In this document: positions 27,747 to 40,583 of the stretch, piece after piece
Numbering within the stretch: position 1 is the first letter of the stretch
Layout of the letters: each line of letters starts with the position of its first letter
From: Dryas octopetala
Lineage: Eukaryota; Streptophyta; Magnoliopsida; Rosales; Rosaceae
Direction of reading: 5' to 3'
Assembly: GCA_963921425.1 (NCBI GenBank)
Contig: OY992836.1
Span: 15,517,614 to 15,581,613 of the forward strand
Length of the DNA: 64,000 nucleotides
The notes under the pieces: generated by a model
What the model was told of the DNA's origin: nothing
Databases searched by the model: none
What the model saw: the letters and a program-made list of their open reading frames with translations, nothing else
Program-made: the position numbers and the translations under genes

Positions 27747-30372
27747 TAGCAAGTATAGATTCAGAGAGTGAAGGAGATGATCAAATGGTCCACAAATTAC
27801 CTAGAGAAAATCCAACATCATACCATGATGAGTTGGTAAGTTTTGCGAGGAAAGTCCACAGAATCCAGGAATGTAAACTACCTGCTTCCATACTTCCAAA
27901 TCCTACATACTTAACATTTAGCATATACATGTATTGTATAATGCATAAGCATTTGTTTTGAAATAAAAATGTGCTCTTGTTTTTTACCCTTCTACTTGTT
28001 AGACATTCTTTTGTTGTTCTATATACACCATTAAAGCAAATGATGGCCTTTTTAAATGGTTAATATATCTTTTTATCATTTGATCAAACAATATTCAAGG
28101 AGAGATTCAAACTTGCAAATGAGTGCAACATAGTTTTTAAGTTCAAATGTTGAATGATAACTTACCCTTAATCTAACTCATCCTACTAAAGATAAGATTA
28201 TGGGCAGATTTTTCATTTTTGTAATCATAAGGGGGAATTAGGTATTTTTTTTATTATTATTTTTTTTTTTATCAAAGGGAGAATTAGGTTTATGTCGGTG
28301 TTGTGAGTCTTGTGACCAGAAGCTAAAAAGAAGAGTACAAAAATTCCCTATTACACTGATATGGATATTCAATGTCGAATGTCGGTAACCCACACTCACC
28401 ATGTAACCCAGCTACGCAAGCACCTTTTCAATGTGAACATGTAGGAGGCAGTGTGCGGTGAGCATGGATTGATTTGACAGCACAAGTAGTCACTAGAGCG
28501 TATGGGAGTCTCCAATTATGATTGTAACGTGAAAGTTTCGTTTATAGTATGAATGAATTCGTATGTCATAAAAATAAATTAAATTGTTACAAATCAAACT
28601 CTTAGTATGCAAAAACAAACTCGTTCGATTTGAGAATTTAAAAAATTAAAAAAGTGACGTATAGCATACGAAATTACGAATTCACACTATAAAATTTTTT
28701 CTTTTTCTCAAGTAAAAATCAAAGGAAAATATGCGATTTTAATTAATTATGACAATTCTAAATGGCACTTTCTTTGTCTGTAGCCCTGTAGGAAGATCCT
28801 GAAAAACATGGCTATAATTACTAAAATAATAAGCAATCAAGGCTGAAAAAAGCCAACATAAGTATGATCCAAATTGCCGACCCATGGGTTCCTGGGACGT
28901 TTGACATCCTGGATGTATGTATATAATACGTGATTCTTCAACAACTTGGGAGGGGGAATCACACAAAAGAATGCATTATAAAGACAGAAAAAGCCCAACT
29001 TTTTCTTGAAGATAAGATGATGATTGATAATTGATCATGACTACTTTGGTCCATTCTCAATGGTGCTTCTTAATCCATCTTTTCAACTTGTCAACAAACC
29101 ACAAAGCCGTGTGAACTAATTCACCATCATGAATCGGTTGATTAAGGGGCAGTAGAAAAGAAGAGAAAATGTTAACATAATACGGTTACTCAAAAATCTT
29201 AACCCATTTAAGTGGGAAGAAAAAGTAAAACTATCATTAAAATCTATACTAATAAACCATAGTACCCACTACTGTGGGTCTGTGAGTGTGCTGGTCCTAC
29301 ACAATTTTTTTTTTTTTTCCCAACCTCTGACCCAATACAACTTACATTCTAAAATAACACAGTAGCTGAAGATATAACCTTTTTGGAAAATTATAAGCAT
29401 GGTGGTTACTTGATACAAGTAAAACCTTCTCCAACTTCTCAGTTCTCATATTTGTTTGCAGTTATATTTTCTTTTTGATATGATTTTCCTCGATAGAAAC
29501 CAGCGCACACACAGAAGCATGTGCCTATAGGCGATTAGTATAGTACAATGCAGACAAGCCATGATTTTGTAAACATCAATGAGAAGGTGAACCCAACAAT
29601 GAATTATATATCAACCAGATTGATGTATCACCATCTCACTGGACACCCTTTTCTGTGACGCATTGACACCTATGGACTCGATCAGTTCTTGCATTAATTA
29701 GTGTTGAAAGTTAAAGCAGCCAGGAAAATCATACACATAAGTGATCAAACTTACGAGAAGCAGTTGAAGTAGGCACACCTCAGTCTGTTTGTTCACAACC
29801 TCAGTCTGTTTGTTGTGGTTCACATTTAACCTCTTTCCTGCACATTATGGAATTAGGCATATTAATCAACCACTACTTATAAAATTTGATAACTTCTTCA
29901 AAATTGTGCATTGCAATTTGAGTATAGTTTAAGGGTTACCAATAAGCACTCTCATATAAACACGTGTCACCGAGAATCAACCAGCTTAGAGCAAGAGTGC
30001 AAGGAGATAGACTCACCTTTATAAAAGCTAAGAATTTGAGCCAGGACATGTCATTCTTTCAGTCTGCACACAGGGCTTGTACATTTTCTGACCAAAAGAA
30101 AAAGGCAAGGCTTGTACATTGTAGTAAGCCTGATATAACTGCAAACCAAACAAATTATCTCCCACTCCCCAATAATGTTAGTTTAATTTATCCAAAGAGT
30201 ATATTACTTTTGACATTGTTCAGCAGCATCCTTTATTGAGAGGGTATTTGTTTACTCATGGACGGCTATATTTTAAAGCTGAATATGTGACTTGATGCTC
30301 AAATAAAGATAAAGAATCTTAAGGCAGAAGTTTCAAACTCTCAATGCACTCTCCTAGATCATGTTAAAAAGG
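27747..30372. other. 3' flank and intergenic DNA
   Basis: About 2.6 kb without a supported gene. It includes the 3' UTR of the thaumatin-like gene. The frame at 28739-28966 (-) and others near 29964 show no recognisable domain. Confidence 0.4.
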
Positions 30373-30824
30373 CAATCACTAATATACTATATGAATTTAA
30401 AAAAGCAATCTCATTCTTCCATTACCATTGGTAAACAATAAATCTGCCAAGATCTACAGATTATCTTAAAAAGGAAATTTCAAATATTTTACATCAACCA
30501 AAAACAGTAATGTCATTCTTTCCATTTCAATTAGTAAACTACAAATCAAGGAAGATCTACATAATATGCAGTTTAAGTGACTACGGATCCACCAATCAAT
30601 CACTAATATACTAAATTAATTTTAAAAAAAGCAATCTCATTCTTCCATTACCATTGGTAAACAATAAATCTGCCAAGACCAACAGATCATCCTAAAAAGG
30701 AAATCACAAATATTTTACATCAACCAAAGAAAGTAATGTCATTCTTTCCATTCCAATTGGTAAACTACAAATCAAGGAGGATCTACATAATATGCAGTTT
30801 AAGTGACTACGGATCCACCAATCG
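30373..30824. repeat. Tandem duplication, two copies of about 225 bp
   Basis: Copy one is 30373-30596 and copy two 30597-30824. Both run from CAATCACTAATATACTA through CATTCTTCCATTACCATTGG and ATGTCATTCTTTCCAT to GACTACGGATCCACCAAT. Differences are scattered single bases and short indels, so the duplication is not brand new. It lies just 3' of the methyltransferase gene and may fall in its 3' UTR. Confidence 0.9.
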
Positions 30825-31002
30825 AGGGGGCAACAATACCTGATTTAGTCAGTACTCTGCAATTCCTATTTCCCTTAAACAATTGGTACGCTCAATATGC
30901 TACCACACAGGCTAGCCAACAACATTTGATTGCCCCAGAGACAGAATCTAAATTGCCTGAAAAATGTGTGTGCAGCTGACGAAGTAATATGGGTTGAAAA
31001 GT

Positions 31003-33270
31003 TCATAGCGTTATTCTGACCAATAAGGGATAGCAGTGATCTTTTTCATAGCTGCGCCAGGAACCATCACCATTCACAAAATCCTTATGACGCTTCCAAA
31101 TTTCTGTGTCATAATTCTCTGTTATGCTGAAGCACAAACCACTTTCTTTGATTTCCTCTAGGAACTTGTCCAATGAGTCGCCCCTTTTAGGACTCAAGAA
31201 TATAGCTTCAGAGGGCTGCACTTTTTCCAACAGGAATTTGACAATTTGAGCTAGTCCATTGTGGAATTCCTTAAAAAAAGTGCTGTCAATATGACATAAC
31301 AAGTTAATGAATATAAATAAGATAAAGCAGAAAGAATTGAAAGCACGTTAGTGTGCAATTATGTGTGTTCATGCATTATGTTACGTACTTAGTACAAGTG
31401 TCTCTTGTCAGCTAGTGAAGAACACTAAGAGATTAGATGTCCAAAGGTCCATAAAAGTTGCAATCGACAAACAAGTTTTCCTCACCCAATCTCCTCTAAA
31501 AAAAAAATAATAATAATAACAGTTGAAGACAAACAAAGAGAAACCACCATTAAATTTGAGAATGTAAAGGATTGCTTACATGCAGAAGTTGGGCCCATTG
31601 TGACAACCGCCACAGCACCAAATAAAGTCCAAAACCCATGTCTTTCTGATAGAAAGAAGAGTTATTGGGCAGTGCAAAGCAGTTGCCAACTTGCCACATA
31701 TTAGTGTTAACTAAGGCACATAATGTTGACCCAGTCCCTCCATACTTTTAATGAAAAAGGTACAAGATGATGCAGAATTGCACATATAGTACATATAGTA
31801 GAAATGGAACTTCAAGGCTAAAAGAACATACCAGTCACTCGCAACAATGAGATCAAAAGTGCTAGAGATATTTGAAATCTCGTTCTGACTCCAATGCAAC
31901 GTCATAGACTTCACTCTTGTACCACCAAATGCTTTGGAGTTGGTATCAATATTATGCTGAATATCTAAACATTAAGGAATCTGGACATGACAGGTTATGA
32001 TTCACCTACCAATAAATTCGTTTTAAATCAAGACAGTAAGAGAAAGCCACTGTACCACTAGGGGGAGGTAGTCTACCATCCAAACTAGTTGTCTCATCAA
32101 AGTGCTTCTGACATACAGACATTTACATGTACACACACAAGGCACAACCAGTACATAGCCAGCATTAAACATTTTGAAAGTTCATCAGATAACATAAGCC
32201 AACTTGTTTTTATGTTTTTTCGTAACAATATTCATTTACGTATAGTGTGTGCGTGTGTGCAAGTGTAACTATCATTCCTACCTTTATCAACTGCTAGCAT
32301 GATCAAATAAGGATACAATCAACTACTTGGGGATTCCCATCTGAAATTACAACTTCTGATGCTTCGGTTGTTGCTGCAATAACTAAACCGGCTAAGCCAT
32401 AGCCTGACCCAAGCTCAATTACTCTCTTAGACCTAACAAAGTAGAAAGTAAATGCAAATAAATCATATACAAGCAAAATGTACACAGAAAGTTGTTGTCA
32501 CAGATGAACGCAAACAACCATTATAGAAAATTCACAATCGTACAGAATACCCGAAAGATCAAATGTAAAACACAGTTTACAAACCTGAACATGTCTGCGT
32601 TTGACAAGGAAAAATATGCAAGCACCTCTTCTGATGGCCACTGACCTGTAAAACAACACGAAAAAGATGCGTTATGCGAAAAGAAAGCTCAGAATTCCAA
32701 ACCCAGTAAGATGTGTAGCCAAATTGAACGGAGAAGAACTTACAAACAAGCCCAGTGTTGTCAATATTGTATTTATTACAAATCTCAAAGTCACTGAGTT
32801 CAGCATGGTCAACCACTCTTTGACTGCATAAATTCTTTTCAAAATCAAACCCTTAAAATGCTTATAATAAAAAAGTATAAAGAACAATTGACATGAAAAA
32901 TTGAAGCTTAATTTACTACTTGAAATGAAAATTCGAGCTTACGTTAAGTGAAGTTGGGGAGCAGAGTCAATGGGTAAGGTGTAGCACACCGTAGCATCTC
33001 TCGAGTCAGACGGGCGGTCAAGGAGACGACAAGGTATCAAGTTGAAGCCCTGCGTGGTCCTCCTCGAAATTCGCTTAGCGCCATTTTCAGATTGCTCATC
33101 TGCTACAGTTCACAATATTCAACAACAATTTCAAACCCAATTTCATCACAGAGAGAGAGAGAGAGATTGAAGTAAAGGGACGTACCGTTTGGTTTGCGAA
33201 GAAGGGCTTGACGAAGAATTCTCCATCTGAGAGACGAAGCCTTGACAGTGGTTCCAGTTTCATTTTCCAT
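31003..33270 (-). CDS. CAMKMT: Calmodulin-lysine N-methyltransferase
   Basis: This enzyme trimethylates one lysine of calmodulin using S-adenosylmethionine. Seven exons on the reverse strand: 33270-33186, 33102-32943, 32823-32744, 32645-32585, 32432-32317, 31964-31832 and 31282-31003. The frame closes to 304 residues with GT-AG introns throughout. N-terminal MENETGTTVKASSLRWRILR and FNLIPCRLL match plant orthologues. The class I SAM-binding core is visible: motif I VIELGSGYGLAGLVIA, then VVISDGNPQVV with the acidic residue for ribose, then FDLIVASDC before strand 4. AIFLSPKRGDSLDKF and the C-terminal KDHCYPLLVRITL complete the fold. Length equals that of the plant family. The start is the first in-frame ATG and aligns with the known N-terminus. 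Confidence 0.94.
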
Positions 33271-34502
33271 TGCTTCACTGTTTTGCTCTCTGTACCCGAT
33301 GGTCCACTTCAGGTGATGGACACTTTCAACGCCGCGTTTTGTGTCAAGTCATATACGCTGTCGTTTTTGTTTTAGCTCGAGATTGGGCCGTTGGTTTTAG
33401 ATTTGGGCCTGCGCTTCAGGTCAGCCCACATGGCCTCTAACTATGGCCCATCACAGTCGGGGTAAAACTTGGCTGTAATGGGATATACACTCTTACGGTT
33501 GCAACATCTCCTCACATAATCATGTGATCATTAATTACGAGAATACTCTATTACAACTACATAAAATTCTAAGCATGCTTATATAGTTATATTAATAACA
33601 ATATATTAAGAAGAAGATTCATTATGAGAATAAGAGTGTATACCCTCTTACAACTACATAAAATTCTTTTCCATCAAATTCTAAGAATGCTGAATTATAT
33701 TAATAACAATATATTAAGAAGAAGACCCTTTGAAGTATAGATTTTCACTATAACTAATTTTTTTTTTTTATTCATCCAACTGTAACTAAAACTTTCACTC
33801 ATTGGATTATTAAGTTTTCATTTGACACAAAGAAATGTTGATATTTACATTGCAAGCAGTCAACAAGGACAACCTAAAGGTATTCTTAATTTTGATATAT
33901 ATATATATATATAGCTGTTGTACATACAACTAAGTTTGACATGTCCAAATTAATATACCACATATATATCCTTAATTTTAGTATATATATATCTATATAT
34001 GTATCAGTAAAAATTAAAAGGATTTAACTAAGAAAACAACTACTTTTAACAGTGCTCTTCTTGTTAAAACTGGCCATGCCCAAGTCCTATAAATGGCTGG
34101 GAAGTATCTAGAACCATAACCTGTTAAGAAAATCAAGTAATTAAGGATCACAAGTTTCAAAACTGTTCTAGCTAGTACTTGGGGAGGGGTGATATATATA
34201 TATATATATATCCATGGCTCCCAAACTCTTGAGAAAGGTTTGAAATGGAGAATGGGAATCGTTTTATGACTAAATTCTGGTTTGATATATGATTGGTTGG
34301 ATTTCCTTTATCTGACTTGGGTTTGAGCCCTATTAATCAGGACCACGTACTCCAAGAATTACTATGACAAGCTTAGACATAAATATTAAAAAAAAAAAAA
34401 AAAAAAAAAAAACACTCAGTAGGAAAAATTATATTCTTTTATTTATTAAAACTTGACAAAGTCAATACAATTAAATACATAGCTAGAAACCCTAAATTAA
34501 TA
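33271..34502. other. Intergenic DNA upstream of CAMKMT
   Basis: No supported gene. Two imperfect copies of a segment around CTCTTACAACTACATAAAATTCT...AATAACAATATATTAAGAAGAAGA occur at about 33540-33620 and 33650-33725. Short (AT)n runs occur near 33898 and 34194. Confidence 0.45.
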
Positions 34503-34507
34503 GTTAA

Positions 34508-36047
34508 TGTTTGTGGATAAATCCACATGGATTCAATGGCCAATCACAGACCAACACGTGGCACTCCAAGTCCCATTTTTGCTCAGACTCATTGATGGTC
34601 AACTTGGTCAGACCCAGCCATCTATGTCATCATCTCAGCTTAGCAACGCCAACAGCATGTACATATAAGATCGGCTCTTACCTCCGGGTTACCCATATCC
34701 GATCCGAACCGACATTGGGATCCACCAGGAATTCGAGAAATCATCTTTTTCGGCACCATCAGTTCGGCTCGGATCTGGAGATCATTTTTCTCCAGTCACA
34801 TCTCAACCATTGGTTCGGCTCGGCCCGGACCAATGACCGATCACGATCAGACGTGCTTCGACAATCTTGTCACCACCTGATCATCTCAACCATTGGTTCG
34901 GCTCGGCCCGGCCCAATGACCGATCACGATCAGACGTGCTTCGACAATCTTGTCACCACCTGATCATCTCAACCATTGGTTCGGCTCGGCCCGGACCAAT
35001 GACCGATCACGATCAGACGTGCTTCGACAATCTTGTCACCACCTGATCATCTCAACCATTGGTTCGGCTCGGCCTGGCCCAATGACCGATCACGATCAGA
35101 CGTGCTTCGACAATCTTGTCACCACCTGATCATCTCAACCATTGGTTCGGCTCGGCCCGGACCAATGACCGATCACGATCAGACGTGGATCTCCACATCA
35201 CCACATCAACTCAGTCCATTCCATTCCCAGTTCGGATCGGCTCGGCTTTGGTGATCGTCATCTCAGAACCTAGTTGCGGCCGGATTTCACTTGAGAGGAT
35301 CACTGCACTATCTACCTAATCGGCTTGGCCGACTTGTCTAAATCCGATCCGATCACACATGGGTTTCACGTCTACACGTGAGGACATGTGTTCGGATCGG
35401 CTCGGCCTCCCACCGCCATCCTAAAGAAGATCACGTTGGGACAAACCGCCATACTCAAGTGCACCTGACGTGACTCTCTGACAGATAAGACATTCCAGCT
35501 CACAGCCATGACTATTGGGGCATTCCACCTGATCTTCCATCCTTGCATTCAATGCAGCATTGAATGCAAAAGAGGTGAGTAGCTGTGCATGCTACTAGTT
35601 ATGACCGAACGCGTGGATCTCTCTCAGCCACTCAATCACATGCAGGTAACTTACTCTCCACACCTTCCCTTGTCTATATAAACCAACTTATATGCACAAA
35701 GCCAGGATCCCCACCCATCCAGCCATCACAAAGCAAACACTTGCACAAACTTTGGCTTACCAAAAACACACTTGGACTTGCTGAGAATAAACCCAGAACA
35801 TTTGCTTTGTTCTTCCCATTCTCCCAAGTTCATCACATGTTCTTCCTCACTTCCATTCAAACACCATCAAACACACATCACTGACTTCATCATCGGAGCG
35901 TGTTTGGCTGGTACCACACCGGTCCATCTCCTTTGATCTTGTGTTTGTCTACAGGAAGATCTCACGTCATCATCCAGCAGGACTTCGGATCAGCCAGGTC
36001 ACTACCCCTAAGTTGTTGTAACTTTCTTACGGAAATTTGCATCAACA
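34508..36047 (+). mobile_element. Probable solo LTR of an LTR retrotransposon, 1540 bp
   Basis: The segment begins TGTTTGTGG and ends CATCAACA, with flanking pentamers GTTAA (34503-34507) and GTTAC (36048-36052) differing at one base. Inside are a TATA box (CTATATAAACC near 35675) and an AATAAA signal near 35788, the order expected of U3-R-U5 in the + direction. No internal coding region or second LTR adjoins it, so it is best read as a solo LTR left by recombination. Family is uncertain; the size suits Ty3/Gypsy. It is an old fossil with no coding capacity. Confidence 0.6.
34799..35186. repeat. 83-bp tandem array, about 4.7 copies
   Basis: TCTCAACCATTGGTTCGGCT starts at 34801, 34884, 34967, 35050 and 35133, an exact 83-base period. 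Each unit contains CGGCTCGGCC, CCAATGACCGATCACGATCAG and GTGCTTCGACAATCTTGTC. The units differ at only a few positions, for example GGACC versus GGCCC. The array lies in the presumptive U3 part of the LTR. Confidence 0.97.
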
Positions 36048-36139
36048 GTTACTACTACAATTTTTCCTGCACTTATCTAACAACAAAATGGTTTTGAAGA
36101 TTCCATCTGCGCCGTTTTGAAGATTGTTGTGATCACCAC

Positions 36140-36629
36140 AGAAAGAATGTCCAGTTTTGACTGCTTGCTTAGCCAAATAATCCGCTCCTTCATTGCCTAG
36201 CTTCTCTGTAGACGTGGGAGAACATAACTCGTTTGTTAATATTGGACAAGCAGTCTTCTAGAATGCTGTGAATCCATCTCAATCACCAATCCTGTAGATT
36301 CTGGGATCTGGCCATCACGCAAATGTTTCTCGAATGCTCGAACCCCGAGAAAAAGCGCATGGAACTCAGCCAGTAAAGGGGACTGATGAAAAGCGTAATA
36401 GAAAGAAGTGAAGAATATAACGTCGCCGTTTTGGTCTCGGAGGACGGATATATCCTCCTCCGGACCTATTCCAACGGGCGTTCGAGGCACCGTCGGTGTT
36501 GAGCTTTAACCAGCCATGTTCGGGTGGAGTCCACCGAACCCACCCCCGGGTTTTACGAACTGTGGCAGGGTCGGTGGGACAGAAAGGATTATGGAGGTGG
36601 TTGTGCAACAAGAAGGTGGTAGTAGCCAT
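36140..36629 (-). pseudogene. RNase H-like (RVT_3/LINE-type) domain pseudogene
   Basis: Reverse-strand pieces spell a plant RNase H-like domain: WLKLNTDGAS (first catalytic Asp), LRDQNGDVIFFTS, LLAEFHALFLGVRAF (catalytic Glu), VIEMDSQ (catalytic Asp), then HVYREA and, in another frame, ADYLAKQA (terminal Asp). The frame shifts once near 36440, between the first and second pieces, and again before the last. Similar domains close non-LTR retrotransposon polyproteins and also occur as stand-alone plant genes; no reverse transcriptase precedes this one. It is broken and presumably silent. Confidence 0.8.
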
Positions 36630-36941
36630 TGAAGCTAGCTTAATGTATCCGACGACTCTCAGTTTTGGTTGTAAGAGAAGTGTTCTAGTGTAGCTAGCTT
36701 GCTAGGCACCTTTATATATATATACAAAATGGTCGCTTTGGTTTCCCTATTGAACTAGCAAAAGTAAAACCCTATATAAAGTTATAAACTAGGTGAATTA
36801 ATCCATGTCTACGCGTTTTATAACCTAGCTAGAAGAAATAGGAAGTCATAACTTCATATAAAAGAAAAATGCATATATACTTAAGTTATATAAAAGCATA
36901 TTTTTTTTTGGTGTAACTTTTGAAAATGTATAAATGTTCTT

Positions 36942-37277
36942 AGGGTGGAATCGGTTCAGTAACCAATTAAACCTAACCACTGGAACTGATTACGAACCGA
37001 TCCACACGGAATGGGGAAAAAACAACCACCACGTACCATACCGATTTGGGTCGGTTACCAAATTTTTGGGATTGGTCGGCAGTATTGGAGGGATCGGTAG
37101 ACATTTTGGTGGTCCGAGAGGAGTGATTTTCATGCCGTTTCTGACCCGAGAGTGGCGGTTCAGTTGGAGAACCGACCAAAATTGATAAAAGACAACAACA
37201 TATATACCAATTCGATCGGTATTGGAATCGGTTTAGCGGCGATCATTTTTGGTAAGTCGGGCAAAAAAGCCACCCCT
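36942..37277. mobile_element. MITE with AGGGGTGG ends, 336 bp
   Basis: Left end AGGGTGGAATCGG and reversed right end AGGGGTGGCTTTTTTGCC. The flanks AAATGTTCTT (36932-36941) and AAATGCTCTT (37278-37287) match at 9 of 10 bases. The interior is rich in ACCGA/TCGGT. A relative of its right end occurs near 6519. Confidence 0.6.
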
Positions 37278-37464
37278 AAATGCTCTTATATGTATTGCTA
37301 AAAAATAGAGATATACAACGAAACAATACGGAAACATAATTATATGGGGAAACTGTCATTCCTTTGTTATATAACTAGCTACCTTGTCTGAATTGGCAAA
37401 TTTTCCTTAACTTACTTTCCGCATATATAAGAGAAGCACTCAAAGGACCAAATAAATATAATTG

Positions 37465-37998
37465 TTAGGTTAAATTTCACTTTTGGTTTATGTAGTTTGA
37501 GTTTTACTTTGATCTATATAGTTTTAATTGTTATGATTTAATTTAGTCATGTACAAATCTTTACATTAATTTAAGAACACTTTAACATTTTTATTCGATC
37601 ATTAATTCGTCAAATTTATTATGTTTTTGGTCATATATATTTGTTTTTATTATAGAGGAGGGGGATGGTTCGAACCCAGGTGCATGTGTATACGTAGAGC
37701 CGGAGCTTTTGTCTTGGGCCAACTAAGCCAACCCCAAATCATTTTATACAAACCATTGTGATTTTGATTATGTACTTTACATATAGTCATATAGAGTACC
37801 GTTAACGATTTAATTACCATTTTAATAAATTAATGGACAAAATTTCTAATATGTTCTTGAATTATAAAGATTTGTAAACTACATTATCAAAATTAGAACA
37901 ATTGAAATTACGGGTTTAGGTTTCAAAGTGAAATATAACCGAAACTACAAGAACTAAAAGTGCCTGGCCAAAAAAACTAAAAGTGAAATTTAACCTAA
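37465..37998. mobile_element. TIR element, 534 bp
   Basis: TTAGGTTAAATTTCACTTTT at the left matches the reversed right end over 20 bases, with weaker pairing further in (ACAAATCTTTA and its complement at both sides). No convincing target duplication is seen. The interior holds a tRNA-like segment. Confidence 0.7.
37655..37735 (-). mobile_element. tRNA-like SINE fragment
   Basis: On the reverse strand GTTGGCTTAGTTGGCCCAAG resembles a pol III A box region and GGGTTCGAACC a B box, about 45 bases apart. It looks like a short tRNA-derived piece nested in the TIR element. There is no tail or target duplication that I can define. Confidence 0.4.
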
Positions 37999-38052
37999 TT
38001 ATAGAAAGATTTTTCTCAATACTGTTAAATTATATATAAACGGGTCTCTTAT

Positions 38053-38595
38053 CCCAAAATGACAAGTGTCACGTCTCAAGAACCTCCGTTGGACTATATT
38101 CTTTTCTGGGACGACTCCCCAGTTTAACACATTCACCTCTGTTTTACCCATATTAGATATACACTATATCCTCAACTCTGTTTTATCCATACCAGATATA
38201 CACGCCCTTTTCCTGTTCATGGCAATGTAGGCTAGAGATGGAAAAACGTTGCATTTGTCCACAAAAGCATCCAACTTCTGCTATCCTCCATGCCCACCCC
38301 ATCCTGAAAACAAATCAGATGATAAATTGCAAAGTTTCTAGATTTGGTATGAGGAGGGATCGAGACAGGAAGGGAAGTACTCTTAAGCAAGATGTTCTCT
38401 TGGTCATTAACTAAATAGAGAGCTTCCATCTCCATCTCTTAACCTTTAATATTTTCACATAGTAAACTTTTTACAAAAAGAAATAATTATGAAGATATTT
38501 TGGCAGAGCATAAGGTCAGTTTCTCTTTCACAGAAATAAATACATAGGTATGATGCAAGCCACAAACATATATTTGCTTAATTGAAGCTCAAACA
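38053..38595 (-). pseudogene. MTHFR C-terminal fragment, copy F (copy C type)
   Basis: About 540 bases match copy C (51590-52200) closely on the same strand. They cover part of its fourth exon and the following upstream intron, including the duplicated segment that gives copy C its TESRIECISN insertion. Part of the exon is missing (the region for the GGYIYQKGF...KQKL motif), so the frame is lost. It is a truncated segmental duplicate, not an independent gene. Confidence 0.85.
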
Positions 38596-39307
38596 AAATT
38601 ACTATATACTAATTTGTAACATAACAAAATTAAACAAGGCTAGAAAATAGATTATATATTCTTAAAATCTATCCAAATACAAGAAAATTAAGAAAACTTA
38701 TGTACGAATATCAACATATCAAAGCCGTTCAAATAATGTAAATAAAAGTTAGACAAATATGCATTTCCATAAAAATTGCACATGCATGAACATCCTAAAC
38801 CAGTAAACCCTCATCCTTATTTCAGTTTGTATCTGATCCCAATAAACCAGTCAAAGCCTTACATTTGGAAATTGGAATAAGGATTAATGAGCAAGCTTGA
38901 ATAAATTAGTCTACATGGAATAATTTATGAGTGGCCAAACTAACCAGCTACGTAGAAAAAGCTAATGTCAATACATTTCCTTTCATATGGAGAGATTATA
39001 CAGCCCAACTTAGGAATTAAGCAGGAAAGCTAATGTCACTTATCCTGCCCTCTCTCAACTATTTGCTCCTGAAACATGCACTCCAGTGATGTAAAGCTTA
39101 TATGGACATATCACATATTATTCTCTATCCTTGTCAGTTGTTCACAATGGGGTACGTGGCAATTTAGCTACTACCACCATTCTAATGTAAGGGTGGATGC
39201 ATGAGACATAAACTGTCAGATTCCTGACAGTTTGTATATCAACCATTTCTGCAGATAGTTTGATTACAGTTTGCACCAAAATTGACGAAGAATTTTGAGG
39301 TCATGTC
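38596..39307. other. Intergenic DNA
   Basis: No supported gene; homology to copy C ends near 38595. Confidence 0.4.
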
Positions 39308-39652
39308 TCAGATCGTCAAGCATGGAGGGCATGTCTGCCATGTCACTGTCCGCTTCAGCTGCACCCCCTTTGATGCCATTTGTGGGAATTGTTGGGTTGT
39401 TGATGGACTTAATTTCCATGATTTATCCATATATGGTAAATCCATATAACGGGGGGGGGGGGGGGTCCATATATACTTTGAATATATAGTCAAGTGTTCC
39501 TCTATTTCCCTCCGCGATTTCCAAAAGTGATTATTGTAGCATCCACGACATGGACACTTTACCCTATCATCGACTGAGTTGTTCAAGAAACAGTTGTCCA
39601 AAAAATATCTGAGCTGGGATTGATACTCGTCACTGTTGCAATCTAACCACAC
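39308..39652 (-). pseudogene. CACTA (En/Spm) transposase-associated domain fragment
   Basis: The reverse strand carries MDKSWKLSPST, then in the same frame of opposite order DDRVKCPCRGCYNNHFWKSR and EIEEHLTIYSKYIW. This matches the Cys-rich transposase-associated domain (C-P-C-x2-C ... W-K-x-R-x-E-I-x-E-H-L) that begins many plant CACTA transposases. The order of pieces is scrambled relative to the family and a 15-base G run (39451-39465) lies within. No transposase catalytic domain follows. Fragment only. Confidence 0.65.
39451..39465 (+). repeat. Poly-G run of 15
   Basis: Fifteen consecutive G on the + strand, bordered by palindromic TCCATATA motifs. Unusual in this AT-rich region and prone to slippage. 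Confidence 0.95.
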
Positions 39653-40583
39653 CCGGCCGACTCTTGTGAATTATGTTGCTCATCCTAGCATTTGACAGAA
39701 CCAACAAGAGTATTAACAACACACATCATAGTAATGAATTAACACAAAAGGTACATACAGATCAAGCTTATTTAACAGTATCGTTTGGAGATTCATGTCC
39801 AAAAACATCATAAAAAGATAGGGCAAGTCATCCATGAAGTGCATATGATTTATTTCACCACAAGGGGGGTAAGGCAAGTGCAAAGTCGACTGGAAGTATG
39901 GGTGAGTACTAGCTGCTAAATTATCCATCTCATTAGAATTCATTAATAACTGGAACAGACCAAGCAGATATGGATGGCATCACACAAATGTAAGTTATGT
40001 AATCGTCAAAGACAAGTAGACAATGGTGTCGGATATCAAACATGAAAATGGATCTTCTCAAAAAATCCAATACTAATAATCTCTTCTTTTTTTTTTTTTT
40101 TTGCATAACCAAAGATGTCAATTGACCTGTTGCGTATCTTACTAATAGGTTAATTTGTCATACAAAGTAATTAATTTATAACAATAAGATTGGATGGGAA
40201 TCATCAAACATATATCAAGACAAATTAATGAATGACTAAGAAAACTAGTACAACTCATTTAAGGTTTTTTAAAATACAAGCGTTTACTTGGTGCCTAATT
40301 AATCGAAAAGGAGATTTATAGACATCCAAGAAGCAAGAATAAAATATTTATGCAAAAAATGATGAGCAGTCAATTGGTGATATATTAGCAGATACCATTA
40401 GCGTAGCTATGCAAACAATCACTGGGAGGCCTCAACTTGTCAGATTATCTGCTAATTGCCATTAGACTCTGTACTAAGAATAGTACCCATGAATGATCGG
40501 AAATGGTAATTCATTCAAAACAGAAAACGCCATTCAACGGAAGAACTCACCTTCGTCGATTGCGGAACAGAACACAGAGACAC
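39653..40583. other. Intergenic DNA
   Basis: No supported gene. Possibly more of the CACTA fragment, but nothing recognisable. Confidence 0.35.

Noticed and set aside
28739-28966. 75-codon frame on -, one hydrophobic stretch
   Set aside because: No recognisable family, no splice partners seen.
34799-35186. Regular repeats that might suggest a CRISPR array
   Set aside because: The 83-bp units abut with no variable spacers, and the sequence is a plant nuclear genome; it is a minisatellite in an LTR.
37655-37735. Functional tRNA gene
   Set aside because: A- and B-box-like blocks are present but no clover-leaf with anticodon arm can be drawn; better as a SINE fragment.
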